This document shows, in pieces, positions 34,625 to 43,153 of a stretch of 64,000 bases of DNA (positions are counted from its first letter, which is position 1; the number at the start of each line of letters is the position of its first letter). A program made the position numbers and the translations under genes. Source of the DNA: an uncultured Dehalococcoidia bacterium (GTDB lineage: Bacteria; Chloroflexota; Dehalococcoidia; Lucifugimonadales; UBA3495); contig OY282456.1 in NCBI GenBank assembly GCA_958296225.1, positions 620,001-684,000 on the forward strand, given 5' to 3'. Under the pieces are notes generated by a model, which saw only the letters and a program-made list of their open reading frames with translations, ran no database searches and was not told the origin of the DNA.

Positions 34625-35320
34625 TCAGTACCCCGTCGCCAGCCCGGCCAGCCATTGCGCCACGGGCAGAACCGTTGACCAGAGGATACCCGGCCGCAGC
34701 ACATAGTCGGCTGCAATCAGCGCCACCAGGAACAGCGGCGCGAATCGCTGGAACCGCCGGTGGGTTTCCGCCGCCGTGGACGGCAGCAGCGCCGCCAGCA
34801 CCCGGTACCCGGCCAGGGGCGCCAGCGGTATCAGATGGAACACCGCCTGCAACAGGTTGTAGATGACCAGCAGCCCCACGATGTCGGAAATGCCGGAGCG
34901 CAGCCCGCCGGTCATCACCAGCGCCAGGCTGTCCGGCGCGGGATAAGTCCAGTTCAGCAGGCCGGCTTTAACCGGAGCGGCCAGCAGGAAAGCGACGGTC
35001 AGGTTCCCCAAAGGCCCGGCGGCGGAGACGGCAACCGACGGCCAGCGCCCCTGACGGCCGGGCGGGCCGGGCAGCGGACGCCCCCACCCCAAACCCGACA
35101 CCGTGGCCAGTATCGCCCCCACCGGGTCCAGATGGCGCAGCGGGTTGCCGAACAGACGCCCCTGCGCGCGCGGGGCCGGGTCGCCCAGGACGGTTGCCAC
35201 CAATGCCTGAAACCATCCGTTGACACCGACAGCCACGGCGGCGGCGACAGCACAAAGCACCGCCAGGCGGATGAACGCGCCAATGTCGTCGGGCAGCAGG
35301 TTAGCGGAAGAGATTAGCAT
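34625..35320 (-). CDS. M50 site-2-protease-family homologue lacking catalytic residues
   Basis: A 231-residue membrane protein with the architecture of short M50B intramembrane proteases: NPLRHLDPVGAILATVSGLGWGRPLPG in the middle, and NLLQAVFHLIPLAPLAGYRVL near residue 155. The zinc-binding HExxH expected in the first helix reads NGWFQ (residues about 34-38) and the LDG aspartate reads LAG (about residue 170). With both metal sites gone it should not cleave peptides. It may be a chaperone or regulator, as other pseudoproteases are. There is no RBS stronger than GAAGAG. Confidence 0.82.
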   Translation of the reverse strand: MLISSANLLPDDIGAFIRLAVLCAVAAAVAVGVNGWFQALVATVLGDPAPRAQGRLFGNPLRHLDPVGAILATVSGLGWGRPLPGPPGRQGRWPSVAVSAAGPLGNLTVAFLLAAPVKAGLLNWTYPAPDSLALVMTGGLRSGISDIVGLLVIYNLLQAVFHLIPLAPLAGYRVLAALLPSTAAETHRRFQRFAPLFLVALIAADYVLRPGILWSTVLPVAQWLAGLATGY

Positions 35321-35432
35321 GGGCGGCGGTTATTTTACGCCATCGCCGCCGCCCTCAGCCCGCGCAATTGCGATTGGATTTGTCCAATATGACGCGGCGG
35401 GGGCAACCCTGGTGGCTGCCCCGTCGGCGCCG

Positions 35433-36611
35433 TCACTGCAATACCGCCGCCAAGTCAGGATGCAAAGCGCGCTCCGGCTTGTCTATCCCTACGTAGCGCA
35501 GACGCGCCAGATACTGCCGGATGTAATCGGAGCGCAGCTTATCCACCGCCGCCATCCCCTCCATAATGCCGCTCAGCGAGCCCCCGGCAATGATGGCCAA
35601 CGCTTCCCACAGCACCGGGTCTTTCAGCTCTCCGGCCATATCCTTCTCAATGGAACCCAGGATGCGGCGGAGGGAGATGCCGAAGTCAACCCCTTTCACC
35701 GCAACGGTCAGTTTCAGCATCGCCTGTCCGTAGGCCAGGTGCCGGGCCTTGTCTTGCAGGCACAGGCTGAAAATCTTGCGGTCAACCGGGTTGGTAGCGA
35801 AATGGGCGCCAAAGCGATACAGCAGCAGGGTCAGCGCGCCGCGCGCGATGTACAGCGATACCGCAACCTCCGGCCAGCCGGCGCGAGTTTCCACCATCCG
35901 ACGGTTCATCAAGCCGGGCGATTCTAACCCCAGCGACCCGCCGTTGCACAGCGCACGATGCCGCATCGCCTCAAAGTGCCGCGCCGAGTCGAATTCCTCG
36001 GTAGCCAGGAACATCTTCGGCTCAATGTAAGCGTAGTTCATGCGGTGCAGCCACAGGCCGATGGTGTCAATTTCGGCGGTAGCGTGCTGCCCCAGCTCGG
36101 TGCACAGTTGACACCAGGCCAGTTCCAGGTCTTCCGACTGGTCGGGCAGCGCGTCCCAGTTAATGTCCTGCATAGCAACCCAGCGGCGCTGGATGGCCTC
36201 TTCGTACAGCGTGGCCGCGTTGTCCGACCACAGTTCATCCTTGCGGTTCACCGAGTAGTTGTCCAGCCGCGGCATCCCCGGCGTGGCGTAGGAGCCGCGC
36301 GGCATCCGGGTCATCTCCCGGCTTTCCTCAGGAATCTCGCCATACAGGCCCACGGCGATAGACCCGACGGTCAAACCGTGGGGCGTCAGCAGAGCGCGGG
36401 TTCCCCACTGCCGCGTGTCTTTCATCCAGGGGAAACGCTCCACGGGCGATTGGGGCGGCGCGGCGGCGGATTCGGCGTCAGCAGCGGGAGCCGGCTCATC
36501 GCTGCCGGCAACGTCCTGCTGGACGCGCTCGGCGGCGGACGAACGGTAGCGACCCGTGGGGTCGCTGTCGTCAACGGGATGGGCGCCGTTGCCGGGGCTT
36601 GGGGTAGTCAT
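35433..36611 (-). CDS. Ferritin-like (R2-type) protein without diiron carboxylates
   Basis: A 392-residue protein with a 60-residue disordered N-terminus followed by a four-helix ferritin-like domain. It aligns gaplessly over helices 1-2 with the protein at 37427-38524, but the four metal-ligand glutamates are replaced: Ala177 (QHAT), Ser209 (DSARH), Gly258 and Lys288 (DKARH). Both histidines, His212 and His291, remain. Such a protein should not form a normal diiron centre and may be a structural or regulatory partner of its paralogue. A HEPN-like gene lies between the two. ATG has GAGAGG upstream. Confidence 0.85.
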   Translation of the reverse strand: MTTPSPGNGAHPVDDSDPTGRYRSSAAERVQQDVAGSDEPAPAADAESAAAPPQSPVERFPWMKDTRQWGTRALLTPHGLTVGSIAVGLYGEIPEESREMTRMPRGSYATPGMPRLDNYSVNRKDELWSDNAATLYEEAIQRRWVAMQDINWDALPDQSEDLELAWCQLCTELGQHATAEIDTIGLWLHRMNYAYIEPKMFLATEEFDSARHFEAMRHRALCNGGSLGLESPGLMNRRMVETRAGWPEVAVSLYIARGALTLLLYRFGAHFATNPVDRKIFSLCLQDKARHLAYGQAMLKLTVAVKGVDFGISLRRILGSIEKDMAGELKDPVLWEALAIIAGGSLSGIMEGMAAVDKLRSDYIRQYLARLRYVGIDKPERALHPDLAAVLQ

Positions 36612-36857
36612 AATGCCTCTCTTTGATCTCCGGGGGCTAAATTGTGCGGCTAGTTGTCGGCAAGTTCGGCTTTGGCCGGGTTAGCCGCGATGCAGGTCAA
36701 GGCTTCCCGGTAGCATACTACCAGCCTGAGCCAGTACTAGGTGGGTATCCAAAACGTTTCGGCCAGACAGCCAGAGTGCGACAGGCCATCAGCAAACTTG
36801 GCGGCGATTAATCATCCAAATCGCCCTGGCTTGGCGTCGGCTGACCGGTCAATGCGG

Positions 36858-37406
36858 TTAATTCTCACCTCGCGAACAGTTCTGGCAACTTTTGGCGACA
36901 GTATCAGGTGAACTGCCGCCAACTACAGCCGCTTCAGAGAGGGATGAGAAATACCCCACGGGATTCCACGTATCGCCGTGGCTTCGCGCGTCGGAGCAAC
37001 CGCCCTCACGATGCACTACATTGGTTGCGGGATTGACGAGGTAACGCGCCATTGCGAGAAGCGGCGCCAGTTTGTCCAGGAACCGTTGGACATCTTCCAG
37101 CCCGGAGGTTACATCCTCAGCGGTGTCCAAGTCTTCGTAGAAATTGGTATGCAAGTCGCTTGCCACCCGGTACAGCCGCCGGATTTCCACATCTCCCGTT
37201 TCGTTCGCCAAGCGGCTGGCCACGCGCCGGATAAACCGGTGGCCTTTATGCTCCCACCCACGCCGCTCGGCGATGGATTTGAGCATCTGCGCCGCCGCGC
37301 CCCAAGCCTTTTCGGACGCCTGGCGCAGGTCGCGCTGCTCCAGTTCCGCAAAGCCCTGCTCCAGTAGCGTCCTGCTGGCATCCTGATATGTCTGTGCCTG
37401 TACCAT
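36858..37406 (-). CDS. PaREP1/HEPN-like helical protein
   Basis: A 182-residue protein. Residues 8-115 match the PaREP1/HEPN-type four-helix pattern: LLEQGFAELEQRDLRQASEK, KAWGAAAQMLKSIAERRGW, then DLHTNFYEDL near residue 85. HEPN relatives include RNases and toxin or substrate-binding modules; the RxxxxH RNase motif is not apparent, so I infer no catalysis. Residues 125-182 are an unrelated tail with three cysteines. It lies between the two ferritin-like paralogues with short gaps, suggesting co-expression with them. Confidence 0.7.
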   Translation of the reverse strand: MVQAQTYQDASRTLLEQGFAELEQRDLRQASEKAWGAAAQMLKSIAERRGWEHKGHRFIRRVASRLANETGDVEIRRLYRVASDLHTNFYEDLDTAEDVTSGLEDVQRFLDKLAPLLAMARYLVNPATNVVHREGGCSDARSHGDTWNPVGYFSSLSEAAVVGGSSPDTVAKSCQNCSRGEN

Positions 37407-37426
37407 TCCACAGCCTTCCCGGCCGG

Positions 37427-38524
37427 CTAGGCCGCTGCCCGGTAAGCCTCCAGCAACGCGGGATTCACGCGCCCATTCTCAATGCGGTCGTCAAAGCCGC
37501 AGGACTTGAGCCGCTGGAAATATTCCTTGACCTGACGCTGCCGGATGGCGGCCAGGATTTTCTGGCCTTCGTCCGCCTTGTCCGCGCCGCCGCCCAGCAG
37601 GATGGCCAGCGATTCCGCGGTCAGGTTGGCGCTGCGGGCGGCCGGGTTTTCCCCGCCGTTGCCCGTGGCCTGCCGGTCTTCCGCCTCGTCCAGGTAGGCG
37701 TGGATTTCCTCGCGGCGTTCCGGCGTGCATTCGTTCATATAGCGGGCGTGCAGGACGCCGAAAGCCACGTGGCGGGCCTCGTCCTGCGCGGCGCGGCGGT
37801 AGATGGCTTTCTCGGCATCATTGTAGGCCATCAGCTCGCCCAGCCGGAAGAGGGTCAGCACGTTGCCCTCGCCGACGATGTGCAGCCGGCTGGACAGCTC
37901 GGTGAACTCGCGGGCGTTGTCGGTGCTGCCGCCGGTAACGTCGCTCACCGAGTCAATCATCCGCATCAGGCCGCCGCCGTTGGCCAGCGCCCGCTTGCGG
38001 AACACTTCCATATGGCGGGACTCGTCCATCACCTGGGTCAGCAGGAACATTCGCACTTCGTGGTAGTCGGGCGACATCTGCGAGATGAACCGGCCCGGCA
38101 CGTCGGCGGCCACAAACTCGACCTGGGCGAAGAAGGTCGCCAGTTGGCACTGCGCCGCCTCTACGTCGTCGGGCAGCGGACGCAAGGATTCCCAGGGAAT
38201 ATCGGTGGCCGACGACCACTGCCGCGAAACGGCTTCTTGGTACAGCTTGGTCAGGTTGTAGCCCCAAACTTCCTTCTTGTCGCGGAAGGTATAGCCGGAG
38301 AACTGCGGCGTGCCGTGGCGAGGCAAGGCGCCCCGGGTGCGCTGGGTCTGGTTGGGGGATTCGTCCAGCAAGTTCGGCGTGTTTTCCGCCAGTGTGGGGT
38401 CCTTGGCCAACTCCTCAGCGGAGCCGGGAACCTGGTCCTTAATCTGCTGGAGCCAGGACAGGCTGAAACCGTTCTGCAACGCCTGTTCCATCTCGACAGT
38501 AGTACGGTCTTGCAAAGTAGCCAT
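37427..38524 (-). CDS. Ferritin-like diiron protein (R2-type)
   Basis: A 365-residue protein of the ferritin-like/ribonucleotide-reductase-R2-like superfamily. All six expected diiron ligands are visible: Glu136 (QVEF), Glu168 and His171 (DESRH), Glu219 (GEGN), Glu249 and His252 (DEARH). Such proteins activate oxygen for hydroxylation, N-oxygenation or radical formation; the substrate is not evident. GGAAGGAACACC precedes ATG 38524. It heads a minus-strand group with the HEPN-like gene and the ligandless paralogue, implying a joint role. Confidence 0.88.
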   Translation of the reverse strand: MATLQDRTTVEMEQALQNGFSLSWLQQIKDQVPGSAEELAKDPTLAENTPNLLDESPNQTQRTRGALPRHGTPQFSGYTFRDKKEVWGYNLTKLYQEAVSRQWSSATDIPWESLRPLPDDVEAAQCQLATFFAQVEFVAADVPGRFISQMSPDYHEVRMFLLTQVMDESRHMEVFRKRALANGGGLMRMIDSVSDVTGGSTDNAREFTELSSRLHIVGEGNVLTLFRLGELMAYNDAEKAIYRRAAQDEARHVAFGVLHARYMNECTPERREEIHAYLDEAEDRQATGNGGENPAARSANLTAESLAILLGGGADKADEGQKILAAIRQRQVKEYFQRLKSCGFDDRIENGRVNPALLEAYRAAA

Positions 38525-38611
38525 AGGTGTTCCTTCCTTCGCCAGGATGACGGGATTATGACGGCAATGTACCCGATAAGCAGGTTTAGCGTCAAGCCGT
38601 AGCCTTTGCGG

Positions 38612-38733
38612 GGTAGCGTTCCGTTTCAGGTGGTCTGGGCCTTGCCAAGTCAGCGATGCCGCCCTTGCCGTTCCTGGATTCCCGCCTTCGCGGGAACGGG
38701 GAATAATTAAACCACCTGAAACGGAACGCTGCC
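38612..38733. mobile_element. MITE, 122 bp, with terminal repeats of the IS at 58-59 kb
   Basis: Left end GGTAGCGTTCCGTTTCAGG and right end CCTGAAACGGAACGCTGCC are inverted copies with few mismatches and match the 25-bp ends of the insertion sequence at 58040-59115. The interior includes a palindrome (TTCCCGC, 4-base loop, GCGGGAA) and encodes nothing. The sequence is about as long as, and very similar to, the MITE at 48006-48128. Confidence 0.85.
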
Positions 38734-38749
38734 CACTGACAACCCCCCT

Positions 38750-38778
38750 TTGACAACCGCGAACATAAGACCTATACT
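38750..38778 (+). promoter_or_regulatory. Near-consensus sigma-70 promoter without an obvious gene
   Basis: TTGACA (38750-38755), a 17-base spacer and TATACT (38773-38778). It points rightward into 340 bases with no convincing protein gene before a solo MITE end and the convergent plsY gene. Confidence 0.7.
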
Positions 38779-39117
38779 GTACCCCGTCACGTGAATCTCA
38801 GTCCAGCCAGAGGTCAACCGGTCGTCAACGGCCAGTCAGCACAAAATCGCATACCGGCGTCGTGGAGACCCCTCGTCCAATGCTTACGCGAGAACGGTCT
38901 AACCGGCCAACAGCGACTGCCACCGCGCTGCGTGGCTGCGCCTTAAAGCGCAGTTCACGAACCATCGGAGCAAAACTTTGCGTAAAACCCCCGGCCGTGG
39001 GGCTGACAATGACCGGTAACCTCTGGCTCTCTCACCGCATCCCGCCAACCGCCCGAACCCCTGAACCAGCAAGGAGCATCGCCGGTGAACCCAACCCACC
39101 ATCTCAGAGGAATAACC
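38779..39117 (+). other. Transcribed-looking region, candidate non-coding RNA
   Basis: Downstream of the strong promoter there is no supported gene: an 88-codon frame from GTG 38862 lacks a ribosome binding site and has random-looking composition. Short hairpins are visible, for example CTGCGC/GCGCAG at 38936-38953 and CCCC/GGGG near 38989-39002. It does not resemble tmRNA, RNase P RNA, SRP RNA or a tRNA that I can recognise. Confidence 0.4.
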
Positions 39118-39142
39118 AAACCACCTGAAACGGAACGCTGCC
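39118..39142. repeat. Solo MITE/IS terminal repeat
   Basis: Identical to the right end of the MITE at 38612-38733 and preceded by the same GAATAACC seen in the MITE at 48006-48128. No matching left end lies close by, so it is either a truncated MITE or the right end of a 531-bp element beginning at 38612. Confidence 0.75.
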
Positions 39143-39165
39143 CCTTTGCGGCGCCGGTGCGCCGC

Positions 39166-39903
39166 CTATCGAATCCGCAGCGCCGGCAGTCCCAGCCGCC
39201 GCTCGGTGCCGTTGGCGATGCGCCGGATGTTGTCCCGGTGCTGCCAGATGATGAGGGCGCCCCCGACGAAGGCATACAGCGTGTACGGTTGCTGGTGCCC
39301 GGTCAGCAGGGTCAGGGCCAAGCTCAACGCCGCCACCGCCAGCGTTCCCACGATGCTGCCCAGCGACAGGTAGCGGCTGGACAGGGTGATGAGCAGGAAC
39401 AGCGCGCCGCCGGCCAACGCCACCCACGGCGCCATCACCAGCAGCCCGCCCAGTCCGGGCATAATGCCCCGCCCGCCCCGGAACCGCAGGAAGACCGGCC
39501 AGTTGTGCCCGCACAACGCCGCCAGCGCCGCCGCCACCTCGGCCTCGCCGAACCCGATGACGCTGCGCGCCAGCAGCGCCGGCAGAATCCCCTTGCCGGC
39601 GTCCAGCACGAACACCAGCGCCGCCGCCTTGCCGCCGGCCGTCCGCAGGATGTTGGACATACCGGTGCGCCCGCTGCCGAAATCACGGATGTCTTCGCCC
39701 ATCGTCAGGTTCACGAAGATATACCCCCACGACAGCGAGCCGACCAGATATGCCACCGCGCACACTGCGAGGTAACGCCCGGCCGGGGTCATCTGGGGGC
39801 CAACTTGCAGCAATATGATTCCCGCCGCTGCCAGCAGGGGCACGGCGGCCAGCATCGCCCAGGTAGTCCGGCGCTGACGTATGGTGTGCGTCAAAGCAAT
39901 CAT
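39166..39903 (-). CDS. plsY: Glycerol-3-phosphate acyltransferase PlsY
   Basis: A 245-residue membrane enzyme that transfers the acyl group of acyl-phosphate to glycerol-3-phosphate in the first step of phospholipid synthesis. Motifs in order: LVGSLSWGYIF near residue 53, FGSGRTGMSNILRTAG near residue 74, GHNWPVFLRFRGGRGI near residue 131 and WQHRDNIRRIANGTERRLG at the C-terminus. There are at least five transmembrane segments, with 40 extra N-terminal residues forming an additional helix. ATG 39903 overlaps the der stop codon as ATGA. Some consensus residues differ (GMSN for GATN). Confidence 0.9.
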   Translation of the reverse strand: MIALTHTIRQRRTTWAMLAAVPLLAAAGIILLQVGPQMTPAGRYLAVCAVAYLVGSLSWGYIFVNLTMGEDIRDFGSGRTGMSNILRTAGGKAAALVFVLDAGKGILPALLARSVIGFGEAEVAAALAALCGHNWPVFLRFRGGRGIMPGLGGLLVMAPWVALAGGALFLLITLSSRYLSLGSIVGTLAVAALSLALTLLTGHQQPYTLYAFVGGALIIWQHRDNIRRIANGTERRLGLPALRIR

Positions 39904-41459
39904 CGTGGGTTGTCAGTCTGCCGGGGCGGACGGCTCCGCACCCCTGACCGGGGACTCCGCTCCTCCCGGTCGGGCCGGAAAATCAGCCGCAGATGCGTCC
40001 GGTCAAACCCGAACCGGCTCCGAATCCGGTTCTCCAGGTAGCGCTGGTAAGAGAAGTGTAGCAGTTTGGGGTCGTTCACGGAAAACACGAACGTAGGCGG
40101 ATTAACGCCAACTTGCCGTACCCGACGGATGCGCAGCCGGTTGCGGATGTTCCCCCGCTGCGACGGCGGCGAATGGGACGATACGGCATCGGCTAACAGG
40201 TATTGCAGCTCGCGGAAAGGCACCCGCTGCTGACGTTCCTGCCACAGCGACAGCGCCGTATCCAGCAACTCGTCAATCCCTTCCCCGGTCAGCGCCGACG
40301 TGAAGCACACCGGCACGTAGGGCATAAAGTGCAGCCGTTCCCGAACGCGATGCAGGCTGCGCTCCATCCGAAAGCGGTTCCGGTTCACCAGGTCCCACTT
40401 GTTGACCGCCACGATGAGGCCCCGGTTGCTGTCCCAGGCCAGGCCGGCGATGTGGGCGTCCTGCGCGGTGGCCAGCTCGGTGGCGTCGGTTATCAGCAGG
40501 GTGATGTCGCTGCGATTTACGGCGTTGACCGCCCGCAGCACGCTGTATCTTTCAATGCCGCGCTGCACCTGGCCCGGCCTGCGGATGCCGGCAGTGTCCA
40601 CCAGCGTGATAGTGTGGCCGCGGTAGGAAACCGGCGTATCCAGCGCGTCCCGCGTCGTGCCGGCTACGGGGCTGACGATGCTTCGTTCCTCGCCGATGAT
40701 GACGTTGGTCAGCAGCGACTTGCCCACGTTGGTGCGCCCCACGATAGCCAGGCGCATTTCAGTGGGCGGCGCAATCTCCGGTTCGTCAACCTCATCCGTC
40801 CCGTCGTCCGGCCAATCCGGCTCGCCGGCGACGATGCCGCCGCGACCGTCATCCTCCCAAAGGTCTGCCAGTTCCGGCGTTGGCAGCAGCGCGACGACGC
40901 GCTCCAGCAGGTCGTAAATACCGTAGTTGTGATAGGCGGAGATAAACGCCGTTTCGTTCAGCCCCAGCCCATAGAATTCGGCGGCGGCCAGTTCGCGATT
41001 GTCGTTGTCCACCTTGTTGACCGCCAGCACCACGGGCTTGTCGGTGCGTCGCAGTCGCTGGGCCACCGCCTCATCCGTGGCCGTGATGCCCTGCACGGCG
41101 TCGGTAAGAAAGACGATGACATCGGCGGCGCCCATCGCCATATCCGCCTGCTGCTGCACCCGCTGCGGAATGTGGCCCTCCGGCTCGTCCTCCAGCCCGC
41201 CGGTATCCACCAGCAAAAAAGGCCGCCCTTGCCACGTTGCGCGGCTGATGAGGCGGTCGCGGGTAGTCCCGGCCACCTCCGACACAATAGCGTGCCGCCG
41301 CGACAGAATCCGGTTGAACAGCGAAGACTTGCCCACGTTGGGCCGCCCGATGATCGCCACCATCGGGTCGGAGTGCGGCGCCGGGCTGGGCGGCGCCGGT
41401 TCCGGGAGTATCGCCCCGTCGGGGGCAATGGGTTCTGGAGTGTGTTCTGCTATAGTCAT
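39900..41459 (-). CDS. der: Ribosome biogenesis GTPase Der (EngA)
   Basis: About 519 residues with two tandem GTPase domains and a C-terminal KH-like domain, required for 50S subunit assembly. Domain 1: GRPNVGKSSLF near residue 40, DTGG, NKVD. Domain 2: GRTNVGKSLLTNVIIGEERS near residue 240, DTAGIRRPG and NKWD. I chose ATG 41459; the first 30 residues are Pro-rich. A TATAAT at 41469-41474 implies a nearly leaderless transcript from this start. The inter-domain linker is acidic (DDGRGGIVAGEPDWPDDGTD). Confidence 0.94.
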   Translation of the reverse strand: MTIAEHTPEPIAPDGAILPEPAPPSPAPHSDPMVAIIGRPNVGKSSLFNRILSRRHAIVSEVAGTTRDRLISRATWQGRPFLLVDTGGLEDEPEGHIPQRVQQQADMAMGAADVIVFLTDAVQGITATDEAVAQRLRRTDKPVVLAVNKVDNDNRELAAAEFYGLGLNETAFISAYHNYGIYDLLERVVALLPTPELADLWEDDGRGGIVAGEPDWPDDGTDEVDEPEIAPPTEMRLAIVGRTNVGKSLLTNVIIGEERSIVSPVAGTTRDALDTPVSYRGHTITLVDTAGIRRPGQVQRGIERYSVLRAVNAVNRSDITLLITDATELATAQDAHIAGLAWDSNRGLIVAVNKWDLVNRNRFRMERSLHRVRERLHFMPYVPVCFTSALTGEGIDELLDTALSLWQERQQRVPFRELQYLLADAVSSHSPPSQRGNIRNRLRIRRVRQVGVNPPTFVFSVNDPKLLHFSYQRYLENRIRSRFGFDRTHLRLIFRPDREERSPRSGVRSRPPRQTDNPR

Positions 41460-41468
41460 AATATGAGT

Positions 41469-41474
41469 ATTATA
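41469..41474 (-). promoter_or_regulatory. -10 element TATAAT close to der start
   Basis: On the minus strand TATAAT ends 9 bases before the der ATG, so the leader would be only 2-3 bases. The GGGAGG just upstream of it would lie outside the transcript. Confidence 0.45.
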
Positions 41475-41728
41475 ACCTCCCTTGAGCGCGCCAACGGTCA
41501 GCCCGCCGCCGGCTTTGGTCAGAATCTCCAGGTTAATGAAGCCGGCAATGACGCCGGGGTGGCGCCAGCCGGCCACGGCTTTAGTCATTTAGGCACGGTG
41601 TTTTGGTCAAGTACCGGACTGACCGGATGGCCAGGGCAGTAACTGTTCCGAGCGCAATCGGGCCAGGCCGGTTTGCCACGGCGTCTTGGTAACGTTCTCC
41701 GATGCGCCTGAATATGCCGTCTGTTGCC

Positions 41729-42661
41729 TCACGCCAGCAGAAACTCCAGAACGGCTTCCTGCGCGTACTGGCGATTGTGCGCCTGCCGGTAGGCCACCGA
41801 CTGCGGATGTTCCAGCATCCCCGGCGGCACTTCCTCGCCGTAGTGCGCCGGCATATCGTGCATGAAACAGGCCCCCGGCGCGGCCTGGGCCATCAATGCG
41901 TCATCCACCGTGTAGCCCTGGAACGCGCGCCGCCGCTGCTCGGCCTCGGCCTCGTCGCCCATGCTGGTCCAAACGTCGGTGTACACCACGTTGGCGTTGG
42001 CCACCGCATCCGACGGGCGAACCAGGGGATGCACCGTAGGCCGGGAGCCTCCGTCGCCGCGGACGCCCCGGTCGCTGGCCGCGGCAAACACCGATTCCGC
42101 CAACTGGTACCCGTAGGGCGCGGCGATGGCAAAATTCATGCCGACGGCCGGCGCGCCCAGACACAGGCTGCGGGCCACGTTGTTGCCGTCGCCGATGTAG
42201 GCCAGATTCAGGCCGTCCGTGCCGCCGTGGGTCTCCGCAATAGTCAGCAAATCGGCCATAGTCTGGCAGGGATGCTCCAGGTCGGAAAGAGCGTTGATGA
42301 CCGGCACGCTGCCATACTCGGCCAGTTCCACCAGCGAATCATGCGAATTGACCCGCGCCACAATGCAGTCCACGTAGCCACTCAGCACCCGGGCCACGTC
42401 GGAAACGGGTTCCCGCTGCCCCAATCCAACCTCATCCTGCCCCAGATACAGGCTGAACCCGCCCAACTCGGCAATGCCAATCTGAAAGCTGACGCGGGTT
42501 CTCAGCGACGGCTTTTCAAACAGCAGGGCAACCCGCTTGCCGGCCAGCGGCAACGCGCTGCCCGGCGGCGCGGCTTTAAGTTCCAGCGCACGCGCAACCA
42601 GCTGGCGCGTTTCCGCCGCAGTTATGTCGGTAATGGAAAGAAAATCCCGTTTGTCGCTCAT
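41729..42661 (-). CDS. argF: Ornithine carbamoyltransferase
   Basis: About 310 residues. It condenses ornithine and carbamoyl phosphate to citrulline in arginine biosynthesis. Carbamoyl-phosphate motif FEKPSLRTRVSF near residue 48, then HPCQTMADLLTI near residue 128, the DGNNVARSL segment near residue 150, and FMHDMPAHYGEEV near residue 265. The last motif carries MHDMPAH in place of the usual MHCLPAH, an ornithine-binding region difference also seen in some transcarbamylase subfamilies. I chose ATG 42661 with GGGTGAT upstream. It has no neighbouring arg genes. Confidence 0.92.
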   Translation of the reverse strand: MSDKRDFLSITDITAAETRQLVARALELKAAPPGSALPLAGKRVALLFEKPSLRTRVSFQIGIAELGGFSLYLGQDEVGLGQREPVSDVARVLSGYVDCIVARVNSHDSLVELAEYGSVPVINALSDLEHPCQTMADLLTIAETHGGTDGLNLAYIGDGNNVARSLCLGAPAVGMNFAIAAPYGYQLAESVFAAASDRGVRGDGGSRPTVHPLVRPSDAVANANVVYTDVWTSMGDEAEAEQRRRAFQGYTVDDALMAQAAPGACFMHDMPAHYGEEVPPGMLEHPQSVAYRQAHNRQYAQEAVLEFLLA

Positions 42662-42662
42662 A

Positions 42663-43153
42663 TCACCCGTCCGGTGGGGATGGTTGTCCAGTAGTGTTTT
42701 CGGTGTTGCGATTTCGTTCATCGCAGCGGGCTTTGCTGCCGTAGATGAACACGCCAACCAAGCCGGTAAGGTTAAGGCTTATCAGTACGCTGCCGGCCCA
42801 TTCGTGGCCGGTAGCAATCAAATAAATGCCGCCGGCAATGACCAGCAAAGAGATTATGAAGCCGGCTACTAAACCGAAGTATGCGCGCCGGGCATCGGAA
42901 ATGACGATCGTCCGCTCGATGCCTATAACCGACATTTCTCTATCGTGAACGTGTTCCTGCTACTTTTCGAGCAATCGCACAATGCGCTCGGCAGCTCCCG
43001 GAAGTATCTGTTCGTACCGTTCCAGACGCTCGGCGGCGGCAGTGGCCCGCGCCACGACGCCTCAATCGCGGTTATGTCCGCACGTGGCGTCGTCTCTACA
43101 TCCTGCGGCTCAAGCGGCTGATTGGGCTGGTTGGTAGGGTTTCCCCCGGTCAT
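42663..43153 (-). pseudogene. Broken DUF2335 membrane protein gene
   Basis: ATG 43153 opens an N-terminal region ending WRGPLPPP, then the frame shifts within a CCGCCGCCG run. In the next frame the codons read ERLERYEQILPGAAERIVRL, typical of DUF2335 proteins, up to an in-frame TAG near 42958. The same frame continues through HDREMSVIGIERT to two transmembrane helices and ends at 42663. DUF2335 proteins are small predicted membrane proteins of unknown role. The gene carries one frameshift and one amber codon, so it is either decaying or affected by sequence errors. A short product from ATG 42935 would keep only the two helices. Confidence 0.7.

Noticed and set aside
38779..39117. tmRNA, RNase P RNA or SRP RNA
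   Set aside because: I could not find a tRNA-like T arm, a tag reading frame, the RNase P conserved core or the SRP tetraloop motifs.
38862..39128. An 88-codon frame downstream of the strong promoter
   Set aside because: It has no ribosome binding site, no recognisable domain, and the frame runs into a mobile-element end. I treat the region as possibly non-coding instead.
39118..39142. A complete third MITE ending at 39142
   Set aside because: No left end lies within 130 bases; only a solo right end can be supported.
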